The notes under the pieces: generated by a model
Database searches by the model: none
Seen by the model: the letters and a program-made list of their open reading frames with translations, nothing else
Told to the model about the DNA's origin: nothing
In this document: positions 54,375 to 62,339 of the stretch, in pieces
Numbering within the stretch: position 1 is the first letter of the stretch
Layout of the letters: each line of letters starts with the position of its first letter
NCBI GenBank assembly: GCA_963664655.2
Contig: OY761554.1
Span: 1,302,001 to 1,366,000 of the forward strand
Length of the DNA stretch: 64,000 nt
Reading direction: 5' to 3'
Source: Desulfospira sp963664655
GTDB lineage: Bacteria; Desulfobacterota; Desulfobacteria; Desulfobacterales; Desulfobacteraceae
Made by a program: the position numbers and the translations under genes

Positions 54375-55655
54375 ATGAGTGAAGATTATGTCCCCATGTG
54401 GGAAAGTTTAGGAATGGATCTGGCAGCCCATGACGCCCTTTTAGGCGTATTGGGACAGGGGTATCAGGACATTTACCTGGCCCAGAAAAACCGCCCTGCC
54501 GGGATGGGATACTTTGACTTTGTCATGAGCGAGGTCCATGGGCTGAGGATCAAAGAGCTTTTGGACGAAAAAGCGGCGGGCCGGAAAATTATCGGCAGCT
54601 ATTGTGTGTTTGTCCCCGAAGAGATTGTCCTGGCAGCCGAGGCCACCCTGGTGGGGCTTTGCTCCGGGGCTGACTTTGCCGTTGAAGAAGTTGAAAAACT
54701 GCTGCCCAGAAACACCTGCTCTTTGATTAAATCCTCCTTTGGATTTAAGCTGGGCAAGGTCTGTCCTTACCTTGAAAGTGCGGACATGATCGTGGGGGAA
54801 AATACCTGTGACGGGAAGAAAAAAGCCTATGAAACACTGGGCGGCATGGTGGACAACCTCTATGTCATGGACCTGCCCCAGGTCAAATCCGGTATGGGAC
54901 GGCAGCTGCTCAAAGCCGAGTATGACCGGTTTAAGGCGGCGGTGGAAGACCTGACCGGCCGTCAAATCACGGCAGAATCCCTTAAAGAGGGCATCCGGGT
55001 GGTCAATGAAAAACGCAAGGCCCTTCACCGGCTTAATCTGCTCAGGAAAGCCGATCCCGCGCCCATTTCCGGGCTGGACGCCCTTCTGGCCAACCAGGTG
55101 TTCTTTTATGACAACCCGGCCCGGTTTACCGAATCCGTCAACAAAATCTGTGACGAGCTTGAGGCACGGGTAAAGGAAAATCAGGGCGTGGCGGACGCCA
55201 AAACCCCCCGGGTTCTGATCTCCGGCTGTCCCATGGCCGTTCCCAACTGGAAGCTGCCCTGGATCATTGAAACCTCCGGTGCCGTGATTGTGGGCGAAGA
55301 GGCCTGTGTGGGGGAACGGGGCACACGGAATCTGACCGATGATTCGGGTGCCACCGTGGATGACATGATGGAAGCCATCGTTGACCGGTATTTCAAGGTG
55401 GACTGCGCCATTTTTACCCCGAATCCGGACCGGGCAGGCCATGTCCGTGAGATGGCCAAAGCCTATGGGGCCGATGGGGTGATCCATTACGGTCTTCAAT
55501 TCTGCCAGCCGTATATTATGGAATCCATTCCCGTGGAAAAGGAACTTGAAGGCCTTGATATTCCCTGTCTCAGGATCGAGACCGATTACGGCATGGAAGA
55601 TGTGGGCCAGCTTAAGACCCGGGTGGAAGCCTTTATTGAGCAGATTTCAGATTAG
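54375..55655 (+). CDS. Double-cubane-cluster reductase, second copy
   Basis: A 426-residue paralogue of the first reductase with the same motifs: SYCVFVPEEIVLAAEATLVGLC, NTCSLIKSSFGFKLGKVCPYL and ENTCDGKKKAYETLGG; cysteines at 77, 96, 115, 130 and 145 and later CPMAVP and EEACVGERGTRNL. It has a longer N-terminal extension (about 40 residues) and lacks the NCTGLKG motif of copy 1, reading EEACVGERGTRN instead. AAAGGAG lies before the ATG. The activator gene follows immediately (9 bp). It is probably the direct partner of that ATPase; whether it pairs with the first copy is open. Confidence 0.87.
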   Translation: MSEDYVPMWESLGMDLAAHDALLGVLGQGYQDIYLAQKNRPAGMGYFDFVMSEVHGLRIKELLDEKAAGRKIIGSYCVFVPEEIVLAAEATLVGLCSGADFAVEEVEKLLPRNTCSLIKSSFGFKLGKVCPYLESADMIVGENTCDGKKKAYETLGGMVDNLYVMDLPQVKSGMGRQLLKAEYDRFKAAVEDLTGRQITAESLKEGIRVVNEKRKALHRLNLLRKADPAPISGLDALLANQVFFYDNPARFTESVNKICDELEARVKENQGVADAKTPRVLISGCPMAVPNWKLPWIIETSGAVIVGEEACVGERGTRNLTDDSGATVDDMMEAIVDRYFKVDCAIFTPNPDRAGHVREMAKAYGADGVIHYGLQFCQPYIMESIPVEKELEGLDIPCLRIETDYGMEDVGQLKTRVEAFIEQISD

Positions 55656-55664
55656 GGTGTTCTC

Positions 55665-56429
55665 GTGATTTGCGCCGGCATTGATATTGGTTCCAGAACC
55701 ATTGAACTGGTCCTGGTGGAAAAAGGGCGGATGATTGAAGCCCGGCAGACCGACACCGGTTTTGATCCCATTTCCCAGGCCCGGAAGGTCATGGACGGCC
55801 TTGAATATGAAAAAATCATGGCCACGGGATACGGCCGGAATCTGTTTGAGGTGGCCTTTGAGGGCGCGGACACGGTGACTGAAATCAAGGCCCATGCCGC
55901 CGGGGTCCGGTCTGAGTTCCCTCAAGCCCTGTCCATTCTGGATATCGGGGGCCAGGACAGCAAAGCCATCCGCCTCAATGACCAGGGCCGGGTCATGAAG
56001 TTTGAGATGAATGACCGGTGTGCCGCAGGTACGGGAAAATTTCTGGAGATCATGGCCCGGAATCTGGGGTTTACCCTGGACGGGTTCGGGCCGGCCGCTC
56101 TTGCCGCAGCAAAGGACTTACAGATCAACAGCATGTGTACGGTGTTTGCCGAGTCTGAGGTCACCTCGCTGATCGCCAGGGGAGAAGACCGGCAGGAAAT
56201 TGCCCGGGGGCTTCACCTGAGCGTGGTGAAGCGGGCCGTGGGCATGCTCAACCGGATCTCCTCTCAAGGCCCCATTGTGTTTTCCGGCGGCGTGGCCCAG
56301 AATCCCTGTGTCTGTGAGATGGTTGCCAGGGCCCTGGACCGGGAGGTGCTGGTCCCCAGGGCGCCTCAGATGATGGGGGCCCTGGGCGCGGCCCTGATTA
56401 TGGAATCCCGAATTTCCCCGGATGTTTAA
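55665..56429 (+). CDS. ATP-dependent activator of 2-hydroxyacyl-CoA dehydratase/BCR-type reductases
   Basis: A 254-residue ASKHA-fold ATPase with a GTG start. The phosphate-1 loop is AGIDIGSRTIELVLVE, DIGGQDSKAIRL is the second phosphate motif, and the two cysteines that bridge a single [4Fe-4S] in the homodimer lie in NDRCAAGTGKF and INSMCTVFAESEV. The activator hydrolyses two ATP to pass one low-potential electron to a double-cubane or dehydratase partner, here evidently the adjacent reductase genes. It is the last gene of the operon, followed by a long hairpin. The role is well supported by family; the partner by context. Confidence 0.9.
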   Translation: MICAGIDIGSRTIELVLVEKGRMIEARQTDTGFDPISQARKVMDGLEYEKIMATGYGRNLFEVAFEGADTVTEIKAHAAGVRSEFPQALSILDIGGQDSKAIRLNDQGRVMKFEMNDRCAAGTGKFLEIMARNLGFTLDGFGPAALAAAKDLQINSMCTVFAESEVTSLIARGEDRQEIARGLHLSVVKRAVGMLNRISSQGPIVFSGGVAQNPCVCEMVARALDREVLVPRAPQMMGALGAALIMESRISPDV

Positions 56430-56433
56430 TGAA

Positions 56434-56479
56434 GGCCGTTTAACCGGGACAGCCGGGGAGGCATCCCGGTTAAACGGCC
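56434..56479. terminator. Bidirectional hairpin between convergent genes
   Basis: Perfect 16-bp arms (56434-56449, GGCCGTTTAACCGGGA, and 56464-56479) around a 14-nt loop. It starts 5 bp after the activator stop and its right arm overlaps the last codons of the convergent thioesterase gene. No T-tract; probably serves both transcripts. Confidence 0.6.
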
Positions 56480-56877
56480 AGTGCTTTGCATTTTTCCTTT
56501 ATATGGTCTGGGAACATGCACCCCTTCCGCTTCACCCGGTCAAGATGCACCCCTAATAATTCGGATGTCGCAACCTGTTCTTTTGTTTCGGCATTTAACA
56601 TGACATGAAGAAAACGAAGTGTTTTGTCCTTTATTTCTAAAATCTGGGATTCAATGACAAGCAGGTCCCCGGCGGTTACTTCGGATTTATATGTTGTGAT
56701 CTGTTCTAAAGCCGCCATTCCTTTCCGATTCTCCTGAATGTACTTATTCGTGATGCCGGCGGCTGAAAACAGATGCCATGTTGCCTCATCAAATTTGGCC
56801 GTATACCACTGCACGTTCATATGATCCATGTGGTCTATTTGATGGGGATAAACAACGCCCCTATAGGTTTCGATCAT
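56470..56877 (-). CDS. Hotdog-fold acyl-CoA thioesterase (4HBT family)
   Basis: A 135-residue protein with the 4-hydroxybenzoyl-CoA-thioesterase motif VYPHQIDHMDHMNVQWY near the N-terminus; the catalytic Asp is D15. Members hydrolyse aromatic or aliphatic acyl-CoA thioesters in the cytoplasm. The ATG at 56877 follows AAGGAGG. It lies 24 bp downstream of the HpaB-family gene on the same strand, so the two probably act on one pathway, for example releasing an acid from a CoA thioester made by the partner. Confidence 0.83.
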   Translation of the reverse strand: MIETYRGVVYPHQIDHMDHMNVQWYTAKFDEATWHLFSAAGITNKYIQENRKGMAALEQITTYKSEVTAGDLLVIESQILEIKDKTLRFLHVMLNAETKEQVATSELLGVHLDRVKRKGCMFPDHIKEKCKALAV

Positions 56878-56901
56878 GGTGTCCTCCTTGTCGGTTAATT
56901 G

Positions 56902-58338
56902 TTACCTGATGCCCGCAATCCTTTCTGCCGTTCTTTCCATTTCATCCAGATTATACTGCCGGGAAACCAGTATGCGGCTGGCGGCCGGCGATCCGGCCGC
57001 ATTGATGGTAAATCCCCAAATGGCCCCGCACAGGTTTGAAGCGGCAAGGTCTCTTGCCAGTTCCATCGCCCGTAGCCGCTGCCCGGTGGTGTAATCATCG
57101 CCCCCGGCAAGATAAAGGTCGATCATTTCCAAAGTTGCGGGATTGTTGATGTCGGTTTCTCCGGGCATGGTCGTCAAAAGGCCCCCGGCAATGTCATGAA
57201 TATGGCTGATATGGCTGCCCAGGGAGCTTCTGATGTGATTCAGCCCTGAATTTGCCGTCAGGGCGTTTGGCAGCCATACGCCGCTGGGGTGCTTTTCCCC
57301 GGTTGCCGCAGAACCAACAGCGCATCCGTAGGCGGTTTCAGCCGCCATTGCAATATCCGTAATCTTATCGCTGATATGGCCTGTTTTGGGGCTTAATCCG
57401 TTAACCCTGGCCAGCAGGGCGCAAGTGCCGGCCATCAGATCGGCATGCCCCGCAGAACAGGCGCATTTTGACTGGCGGTGCAATGATGCAAAATAGGAGG
57501 GAAGTGTGGCGCACATATCCCATTCTCCACACAGAAACACACGGTCCCATGGGATAAAAACATCCTCAAATACCGTCATGGCTTCAACCCCGACATATTT
57601 TGATGATAACGGGTTTGCGGTATCCACGGGCTGTTTCGGCCCGGGAGCAGGCCGGCAGATAAATGTTATCCCCTTTGTGTCGACGGGAACGGCAAACGAA
57701 ACGGCAAAGGGTTGTTCTTCTTTTGTCAGTGCCCGGCAGGGCACGGCCATAACCTCGTGCATAACCGGTCCGCAGGTGGTATGGAGCTTTGCCCCGGAAA
57801 CGACAATGCCATCCTTGTTTTTTTTAGTGATTCTAAGATCGGTCAGGCGCTTCTGGGCTGACGGCCTCAGAGAACGGTCTCCTTTGGGGTCCATCATCCC
57901 CCAGGCGGCACGCAGATCGTTTTTTTGAAGATATGTGACAAAATCCTTGAATCTTAAAAAGTAATCTGTCCCATATGCCCGGTCAACATCGTAAAGGAAT
58001 GCCCATGTGACGGAAAGAAAGTTTGACAGGCAGAACGTGCAAATGTACTTCTTTGTTAATTCCCGGGTCAGGGCCGCTTTGGTTATGGCATCTTCTGCAG
58101 AACCCTGAATATGGAGTGCGTTCCTTTGTATTTTTTCTCCGGTCAGGGACGAGGTGACAACCGAACGGTCCCTGTATGCCGGGTCAAAGGAGATGTCATA
58201 GCTGACCCCGATCTGATTGATGGCGGTTTTAAACCCAAACGAGTCCCGGACCGAATCTGTTTTTTTGCCGTTAATGAAAACGTTTGGCCGGTAAGCGTTC
58301 AGGCTTTCAATGTAATCGGCTTTTGTCCTTAAGGCCAT
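56902..58338 (-). CDS. HpaB / 4-hydroxybutyryl-CoA dehydratase family protein
   Basis: A 478-residue flavoprotein-fold enzyme. Family landmarks are the start RTKADYIESLN, GMMDPKGDRSLRPSAQK, KDGIVVSGAKLHTT, VFEDVFIPWDRVFLCGEWD and the C-terminal AAGSPAASRILVSRQYNLDEM. As in clostridial 4-hydroxybutyryl-CoA dehydratase a His is followed seven residues later by Cys (HRQSKCAC), ligands of its [4Fe-4S], but the other pair reads CTFC, one residue closer than the CxxxC expected. It may be a radical dehydratase, an isomerase or an oxygen-independent relative of HpaB. ATG at 58338 is best placed relative to AAGGAG; ATG at 58344 is too close. A divergent XRE regulator gene lies upstream. Confidence 0.82.
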   Translation of the reverse strand: MALRTKADYIESLNAYRPNVFINGKKTDSVRDSFGFKTAINQIGVSYDISFDPAYRDRSVVTSSLTGEKIQRNALHIQGSAEDAITKAALTRELTKKYICTFCLSNFLSVTWAFLYDVDRAYGTDYFLRFKDFVTYLQKNDLRAAWGMMDPKGDRSLRPSAQKRLTDLRITKKNKDGIVVSGAKLHTTCGPVMHEVMAVPCRALTKEEQPFAVSFAVPVDTKGITFICRPAPGPKQPVDTANPLSSKYVGVEAMTVFEDVFIPWDRVFLCGEWDMCATLPSYFASLHRQSKCACSAGHADLMAGTCALLARVNGLSPKTGHISDKITDIAMAAETAYGCAVGSAATGEKHPSGVWLPNALTANSGLNHIRSSLGSHISHIHDIAGGLLTTMPGETDINNPATLEMIDLYLAGGDDYTTGQRLRAMELARDLAASNLCGAIWGFTINAAGSPAASRILVSRQYNLDEMERTAERIAGIR

Positions 58339-58428
58339 TTCCATTCTCCTTATCTGTTTTCGGCCGGTTGAGGGGGGCAGGATATGAAAGGTATCGGAAA
58401 TCAACGTCCGAATATATATTCAATTTGA

Positions 58429-58504
58429 TTGCAACCATACTAAAATAAAAGCTATATTGTAAACATTGATAACCAAAGTATCATTATGTGATACCTAAAG
58501 TATC
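58429..58504 (+). promoter_or_regulatory. Promoter and tandem operators of the XRE regulator gene
   Basis: TTGCAA (58429-58434), 18-bp spacer and TATATT (58453-58458) form a candidate promoter. Downstream are two matching 15-mers, GATAACCAAAGTATC (58468-58482) and GATACCTAAAGTATC (58490-58504), 22 bp apart (two helical turns); the second is also an inverted repeat, GATAC-N5-GTATC. Placed between promoter and start codon, they suit autorepression and control of the divergent dehydratase-type gene. Confidence 0.5.
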
Positions 58505-58519
58505 GCTACCGGAGGACGA

Positions 58520-59260
58520 ATGAACCAGACCGCCCATTTATTGGAAACCTTAAAACAATATTTAAAAGCAAAGGGCCTTACATACGCCCGGCTTGCCGAA
58601 GAGATGAAGTTAAGCCAGGTCAGCGTAAAACGGCTGTTTTCAAAACAGAGCGTTTCGCTGTCCCGTCTGGAGGAGATCTGCCGAATTTTAAACCTTGATT
58701 TATACGAGCTGGTCTATATGGACAAAGAAAGAAGGCAGGGGGCTGTCAAACAGATGACGACCGAACAGGAACAGGTGCTGTTTGATGATAAAAAGCTGTT
58801 AATTTTTCTTTATTTTCTGATAAACGGCTGGTCTGTGTCCCGCATTGTTCAAGAATATGACTATTCTGAAGCTGAAGCGGTCAGGAACCTGGTGAAGCTG
58901 GAAGGATTGGGCATGCTGGAGCTTCATCCGAACAACAGGGTCCGCATGCTGATATCAAATAAAGTGTTTTCCCACCCCGCCGGCCCTTTTTTCCGCACCT
59001 TTCATGAGCACTTTATCAAGGACTTCATGGATAATCCCTTTGGGCTGCCCAACGAGCGCTATGTTTTCAGCCCGGGGCAATTTTCAGAATCCTCACTTAA
59101 GATCATAAGAAAAAAAATTGACAATCTTATCCTGGAGTTCAATGAACTCGCCGATATGGACGCCTCGCTGCCCCTTGAGAACAGGCGCAGCACCGGCTTG
59201 TTTATTGGGTTCAGGTCCTGGGTTTTTACCATGATTGCAGATCTTCGCCGAACAGGCTGA
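58520..59260 (+). CDS. XRE-family transcriptional regulator
   Basis: A 246-residue regulator. Residues 8-65 form an XRE helix-turn-helix (LKAKGLTYARLAEEMKLSQV, then SVKRLFSKQSVSLSRLEEI). Residues about 85-135 look like a second, wHTH-type segment (NGWSVSRIVQEYDYSEAEAVRNL). The C-terminal part (140-246) is alpha-helical and unassigned, likely a ligand-binding or dimerisation domain. The ribosome binding site GGAGG is strong. It is transcribed away from the dehydratase-like/thioesterase pair, with matching operators between them, so it likely controls that pair. Confidence 0.82.
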   Translation: MNQTAHLLETLKQYLKAKGLTYARLAEEMKLSQVSVKRLFSKQSVSLSRLEEICRILNLDLYELVYMDKERRQGAVKQMTTEQEQVLFDDKKLLIFLYFLINGWSVSRIVQEYDYSEAEAVRNLVKLEGLGMLELHPNNRVRMLISNKVFSHPAGPFFRTFHEHFIKDFMDNPFGLPNERYVFSPGQFSESSLKIIRKKIDNLILEFNELADMDASLPLENRRSTGLFIGFRSWVFTMIADLRRTG

Positions 59261-59355
59261 TGAACGGTCCGGTCTGAAAACCGCTGTCCGGCGCCTGGAG
59301 GTTAGCCAGGCCAAGGATGAAAATGCAGGTCCTTCAGCCTTTGGGACCGCTCTAT

Positions 59356-59407
59356 TCAGGATATCTGGTCAGGATATCTGGTCAGGATATCTGGTCAGGA
59401 TATCTGG
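59356..59407. repeat. Four copies of a 13-bp tandem repeat
   Basis: TCAGGATATCTGG is repeated four times without change. The repeat enters the 3' end of the helicase gene and gives its last codons and stop. Confidence 0.92.
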
Positions 59408-61088
59408 ATATGGCCATCTTTTTTGAGCAGATATAGGTCTTTTGAAGGAGCTGGAAGATATTTTTGGGCATACCGAAGGGCAGATCCACAAGGGCGTAGT
59501 CATTGTCAATATTGATGGCGCCGATAAACCGGCTTTCCAGGCCGGTTTCATTGCAGATGGCCCCGACAATGTCTTTGGGCCTTAAGCCGTGCCGTTGCCC
59601 CACTTCAATCCGGTACCGTTCAAGTCCTTTTTTGGCCGGTGCAAGGGTGTTTCCATCCATCAGGGCCGGCTTTTGCTTTGAAGTTAAAGCCGGTGCCCCT
59701 GTTTTCTTTCTCTTCTTGTTTTCAAGGGGCGTATTCTTTTCCGGCGGCGTGATGGCCGCCCCTTGCTTGTCCAGCGGGGTTTCACCCATCAGCATTTTGG
59801 CAAGTGCCCCGGCCACCGTTGTTACAGGAAGATCCTGCTGTGCTGACACCCGTTTGACCAGGGCTTCCCATTCACTGATATCCTGGGATTGAATGGTTTC
59901 AAGAACGCTGTCTTTAAAGCGGTCCAGCCGTTTTTGCCTTATCTGTTCATCAGAGGGGGGAAAAATGGGGGTTACTTTTTGACGGGTGGCCGTTTCGATC
60001 TTTTTCAGCATAAAGCGTTCCGCGGGGTGGACAAACAAAATGGCTTTTCCGGTACGCCCTGCCCGACCGGTTCTTCCGATCCGGTGGATATAAGGCTCAA
60101 TTTTAGAGGGCATGTCGTAATTGATAACATGGGAGATCCGGTCCACATCAAGGCCCCTTGCCGCCACGTCGGTTGCCACAAGGATATCAATATGATGATG
60201 TTTAAGCCGGCTGATGGCCTGTTCCCGTGCGGCCTGGGCCATATCCCCGTTCAGGGCCTGGGCCCTGAACCCTTTTTCCTCCAGGACTCTGGCCAGTTCC
60301 ATGGTGGTCTGCCGGGTTTTTGTAAATACAATGACGGCGTCATGGCAGGCCCCTTTGAGCATCCGGACCAGGGCATCGTTTTTTTTCAACCCCTTTACTA
60401 TCCAGAAGGTTTGCTCAATGGTGCTTGTGATATCGGCGTCGTGGCTGATCAGGACCTTAACGGGGTCTTTTAAATACCGGCCTGAAATCTTTTGAACCGG
60501 GGGCGGCATGGTGGCTGAAAACAATGCCGTCTGGACAGTGGCGGGAATCTTGGAGACAATCCACTCCACATCTTCAATAAACCCCATTTCCAGCATCTCA
60601 TCCGCCTCATCCAGCACCAGGCCGACAAGGTTGGCGAATGAGACGGTTTTTCGGCGCATGTGGTCCATCAAACGGCCTGGTGTCCCCACCACAATATGGA
60701 CCCCTTTTTTTAACTGGTTTAACTGAACGCCGTAGCTTTGCCCGCCGTAAACCGGCAGCACCTTGAGGCCCTTTAAATTCTGTCCCAGGTCTTTAAAGGC
60801 CTGGGCCACCTGGATGGCAAGCTCCCGGGTCGGGGTGATCACCAGCACCTGGGGGTGTGTGTCGTCGAGCTTGATCCGGGACAGCAGCGGCAGGGCAAAT
60901 GCGGCTGTTTTTCCGGTGCCGGTCCTGGCCTGGCCGATCAGGTCCTTTTGCTGCATTATATGGGGAATGGTCATTGCCTGAATGGGCGTGGGGGTATGAA
61001 ATCCGACGCTCGGCAATACTGAAAAAACATCGGGATCCAAGTTCATTTCTTCAAACCCGATGGGGCTCAAATTCTGGTTATGGGGCAT
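59382..61088 (-). CDS. DEAD-box RNA helicase
   Basis: A 568-residue helicase. In order: Q motif (GFHTPTPIQ), motif I ARTGTGKT, Ia PTRELA, Ib TPGR, II DEAD in VLDEADEML, III SAT, then ATDVAARGLD and HRIGRTGRAG in the second RecA domain. The C-terminal part (about 495-560, RYRIEVGQRHGLRPKDIVGAI) is a DbpA-type RNA-binding domain, as in CsdA/DeaD proteins that act in ribosome assembly and cold response. The ATG at 61088 follows AAGGA; a TTG at 61106 would add six residues. The C-terminus ends ISRYPDQIS, encoded by the 13-bp tandem repeat, so the natural end was probably altered. Confidence 0.92.
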   Translation of the reverse strand: MPHNQNLSPIGFEEMNLDPDVFSVLPSVGFHTPTPIQAMTIPHIMQQKDLIGQARTGTGKTAAFALPLLSRIKLDDTHPQVLVITPTRELAIQVAQAFKDLGQNLKGLKVLPVYGGQSYGVQLNQLKKGVHIVVGTPGRLMDHMRRKTVSFANLVGLVLDEADEMLEMGFIEDVEWIVSKIPATVQTALFSATMPPPVQKISGRYLKDPVKVLISHDADITSTIEQTFWIVKGLKKNDALVRMLKGACHDAVIVFTKTRQTTMELARVLEEKGFRAQALNGDMAQAAREQAISRLKHHHIDILVATDVAARGLDVDRISHVINYDMPSKIEPYIHRIGRTGRAGRTGKAILFVHPAERFMLKKIETATRQKVTPIFPPSDEQIRQKRLDRFKDSVLETIQSQDISEWEALVKRVSAQQDLPVTTVAGALAKMLMGETPLDKQGAAITPPEKNTPLENKKRKKTGAPALTSKQKPALMDGNTLAPAKKGLERYRIEVGQRHGLRPKDIVGAICNETGLESRFIGAINIDNDYALVDLPFGMPKNIFQLLQKTYICSKKMAISRYPDQIS

Positions 61089-61452
61089 GGCTTCCTTAAA
61101 AAGCAAAAGCCGGCAGCGCCGACTTTTTGTTGTGTTCGCATGGTTTAAAAAATGATCTAGATATACAAAATTTTAATAAAATACAAGTTATTTATCACAT
61201 CCGGAACAGGTTTAAAAAGCTGATGCCAATGTGATCTGCCTTTTCAATCCCAGGTAGGAAAATGCTTTTTAACCCCAAAAGTATCAAAACTTATCATATG
61301 TTTTAGATGTGCCCACCCGGTCACAGGCAAAACATATTGTGCCTGTGACCCCAACGCCCCAAAGAACGGGATCAGAATTTATGAAGGTAAAATTCCGGAT
61401 TTGTGAACCGTTAAATCTACCTTTCCCTTCAGCCTGACGCCGGTCAGACCCC
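61089..61452. other. Intergenic stretch upstream of the helicase gene
   Basis: No gene is supported here. It must hold the helicase promoter, but I found no convincing box pair. A short minus-strand ORF (61284-61565) runs into the family C repeat and has no ribosome binding site or recognisable sequence. Confidence 0.4.
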
Positions 61453-61569
61453 GTGTTTGGATGGAAACTTGCCCAGATGCAAGGCGCAAAAAAAGTCGCA
61501 ACCTTCAGGTTGTGAGGATTGCAAATTTTTGAAGCAACGCAGCAGGTGGGCAAGTTTACGTCCAAACAC
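61453..61569. repeat. Family C MITE-like repeat (117 bp, 23-bp inverted ends)
   Basis: The ends, GTGTTTGGATGGAAACTTGC at the left (61453-61475 in full) and the complement of GTGTTTGGACGTAAACTTGC at the right (61547-61569), match over 23 bp with three differences. The interior has a GCAACCTTCAGGTTGTG hairpin. The element touches the stop codon of the rubrerythrin gene. Confidence 0.8.
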
Positions 61570-62144
61570 TACCAGTTTTCGCAGAGCAGCTCGAAGTATG
61601 AGCTTGGCTTAACACAGGCCGGGCACTTGTCCGGGGCCGCTGCCCCGTGATGAATATACCCGCAGCTTAAACACCGCCAGGTTTGCTCTTCCTCCCGGGC
61701 AAAGGCCCGGTCTTGGGCAATATTGGCCGCTAACTGCCGATACATTTTCTCATGCTGGACCTCTGACACGCTGATGGCGTTCCAGGTGTCCGCCGCCCGT
61801 TGAAACCCTTCCTGTTCAGCGACTGCTGCAAATCCCGGATAAAATTTTGAATGAACCGAGAGTTCAAGCTCTGCCGCTGAGATCAGGTTGGCCCGGGTAT
61901 CCAAAATCACCCCGGCCGGAAAGCCCCAGGTGGTCTCAAGGTCTCCGCCGTTGAAAAATTTGAAAAACCTTAAGGCATGCTCATATTCCTGGGCTGCGGT
62001 CTCGTCAAAGATTTTGGCGATCTGTGCGTATCCGTCATCCCTGGCCTTCTGGGCAAAAAAATTATACCGGGTCCGGGCCTGGGCCTCTAAGGAAAAGGAA
62101 ATCAGCAGGTTCTTTGCCGTCCGGCTTTCCTTGAATTTTCCCAT
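61569..62144 (-). CDS. Rubrerythrin
   Basis: A 191-residue protein. Residues 1-140 form a ferritin-like diiron four-helix bundle with the ligand motifs LEAQARTRY, AQEYEHAL, AAELELSVHSKF and VSEVQHEKMY. Residues 155-185 are a rubredoxin-like domain with CLSCGYIH and CPACVKP holding one iron. Rubrerythrins reduce hydrogen peroxide in the cytoplasm of anaerobes, using reduced rubredoxin or ferredoxin. The gene follows the ferredoxin gene by 3 bp, so the neighbour may be its electron donor. The stop lies at the end of a family C repeat. Confidence 0.92.
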   Translation of the reverse strand: MGKFKESRTAKNLLISFSLEAQARTRYNFFAQKARDDGYAQIAKIFDETAAQEYEHALRFFKFFNGGDLETTWGFPAGVILDTRANLISAAELELSVHSKFYPGFAAVAEQEGFQRAADTWNAISVSEVQHEKMYRQLAANIAQDRAFAREEEQTWRCLSCGYIHHGAAAPDKCPACVKPSSYFELLCENW

Positions 62145-62147
62145 GGG

Positions 62148-62339
62148 TTAATCCTCAATAATAATGGCGTCTGCCCCGCATTCATCAGCGGCCTGGCGGA
62201 CAATATTCTCTAAATGCTCGGGAATAGGGTCCATTTTTACCTTGGAGAGCAGATCATCCTCATCATACTCAAAAACTTCCGGACAAAGGTTGTTGCAGTT
62301 TCTGTCGCCCATGCACTGTTTGGTGATTGTGACTTTCAT
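62148..62339 (-). CDS. Small single-cluster ferredoxin
   Basis: A 63-residue ferredoxin with Cys9, Cys15, Cys19 and Cys54. The N-terminal motif is CMGDRNCNNLCP; the second ligand position holds Asp12, as in Pyrococcus-type ferredoxin, so the cluster may be a [4Fe-4S] with Asp ligand or a [3Fe-4S]. The C-terminal ligand reads ECGADAI instead of the usual CP motif. It has AGGAGG upstream and is cotranscribed with rubrerythrin, consistent with an electron-donor role in oxidative-stress defence. Confidence 0.88.
   Translation of the reverse strand: MKVTITKQCMGDRNCNNLCPEVFEYDEDDLLSKVKMDPIPEHLENIVRQAADECGADAIIIED

Noticed and set aside
61284..61565. 93-codon minus-strand ORF upstream of the helicase gene
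   Set aside because: It has no ribosome binding site, no recognisable sequence, and runs into the family C repeat.
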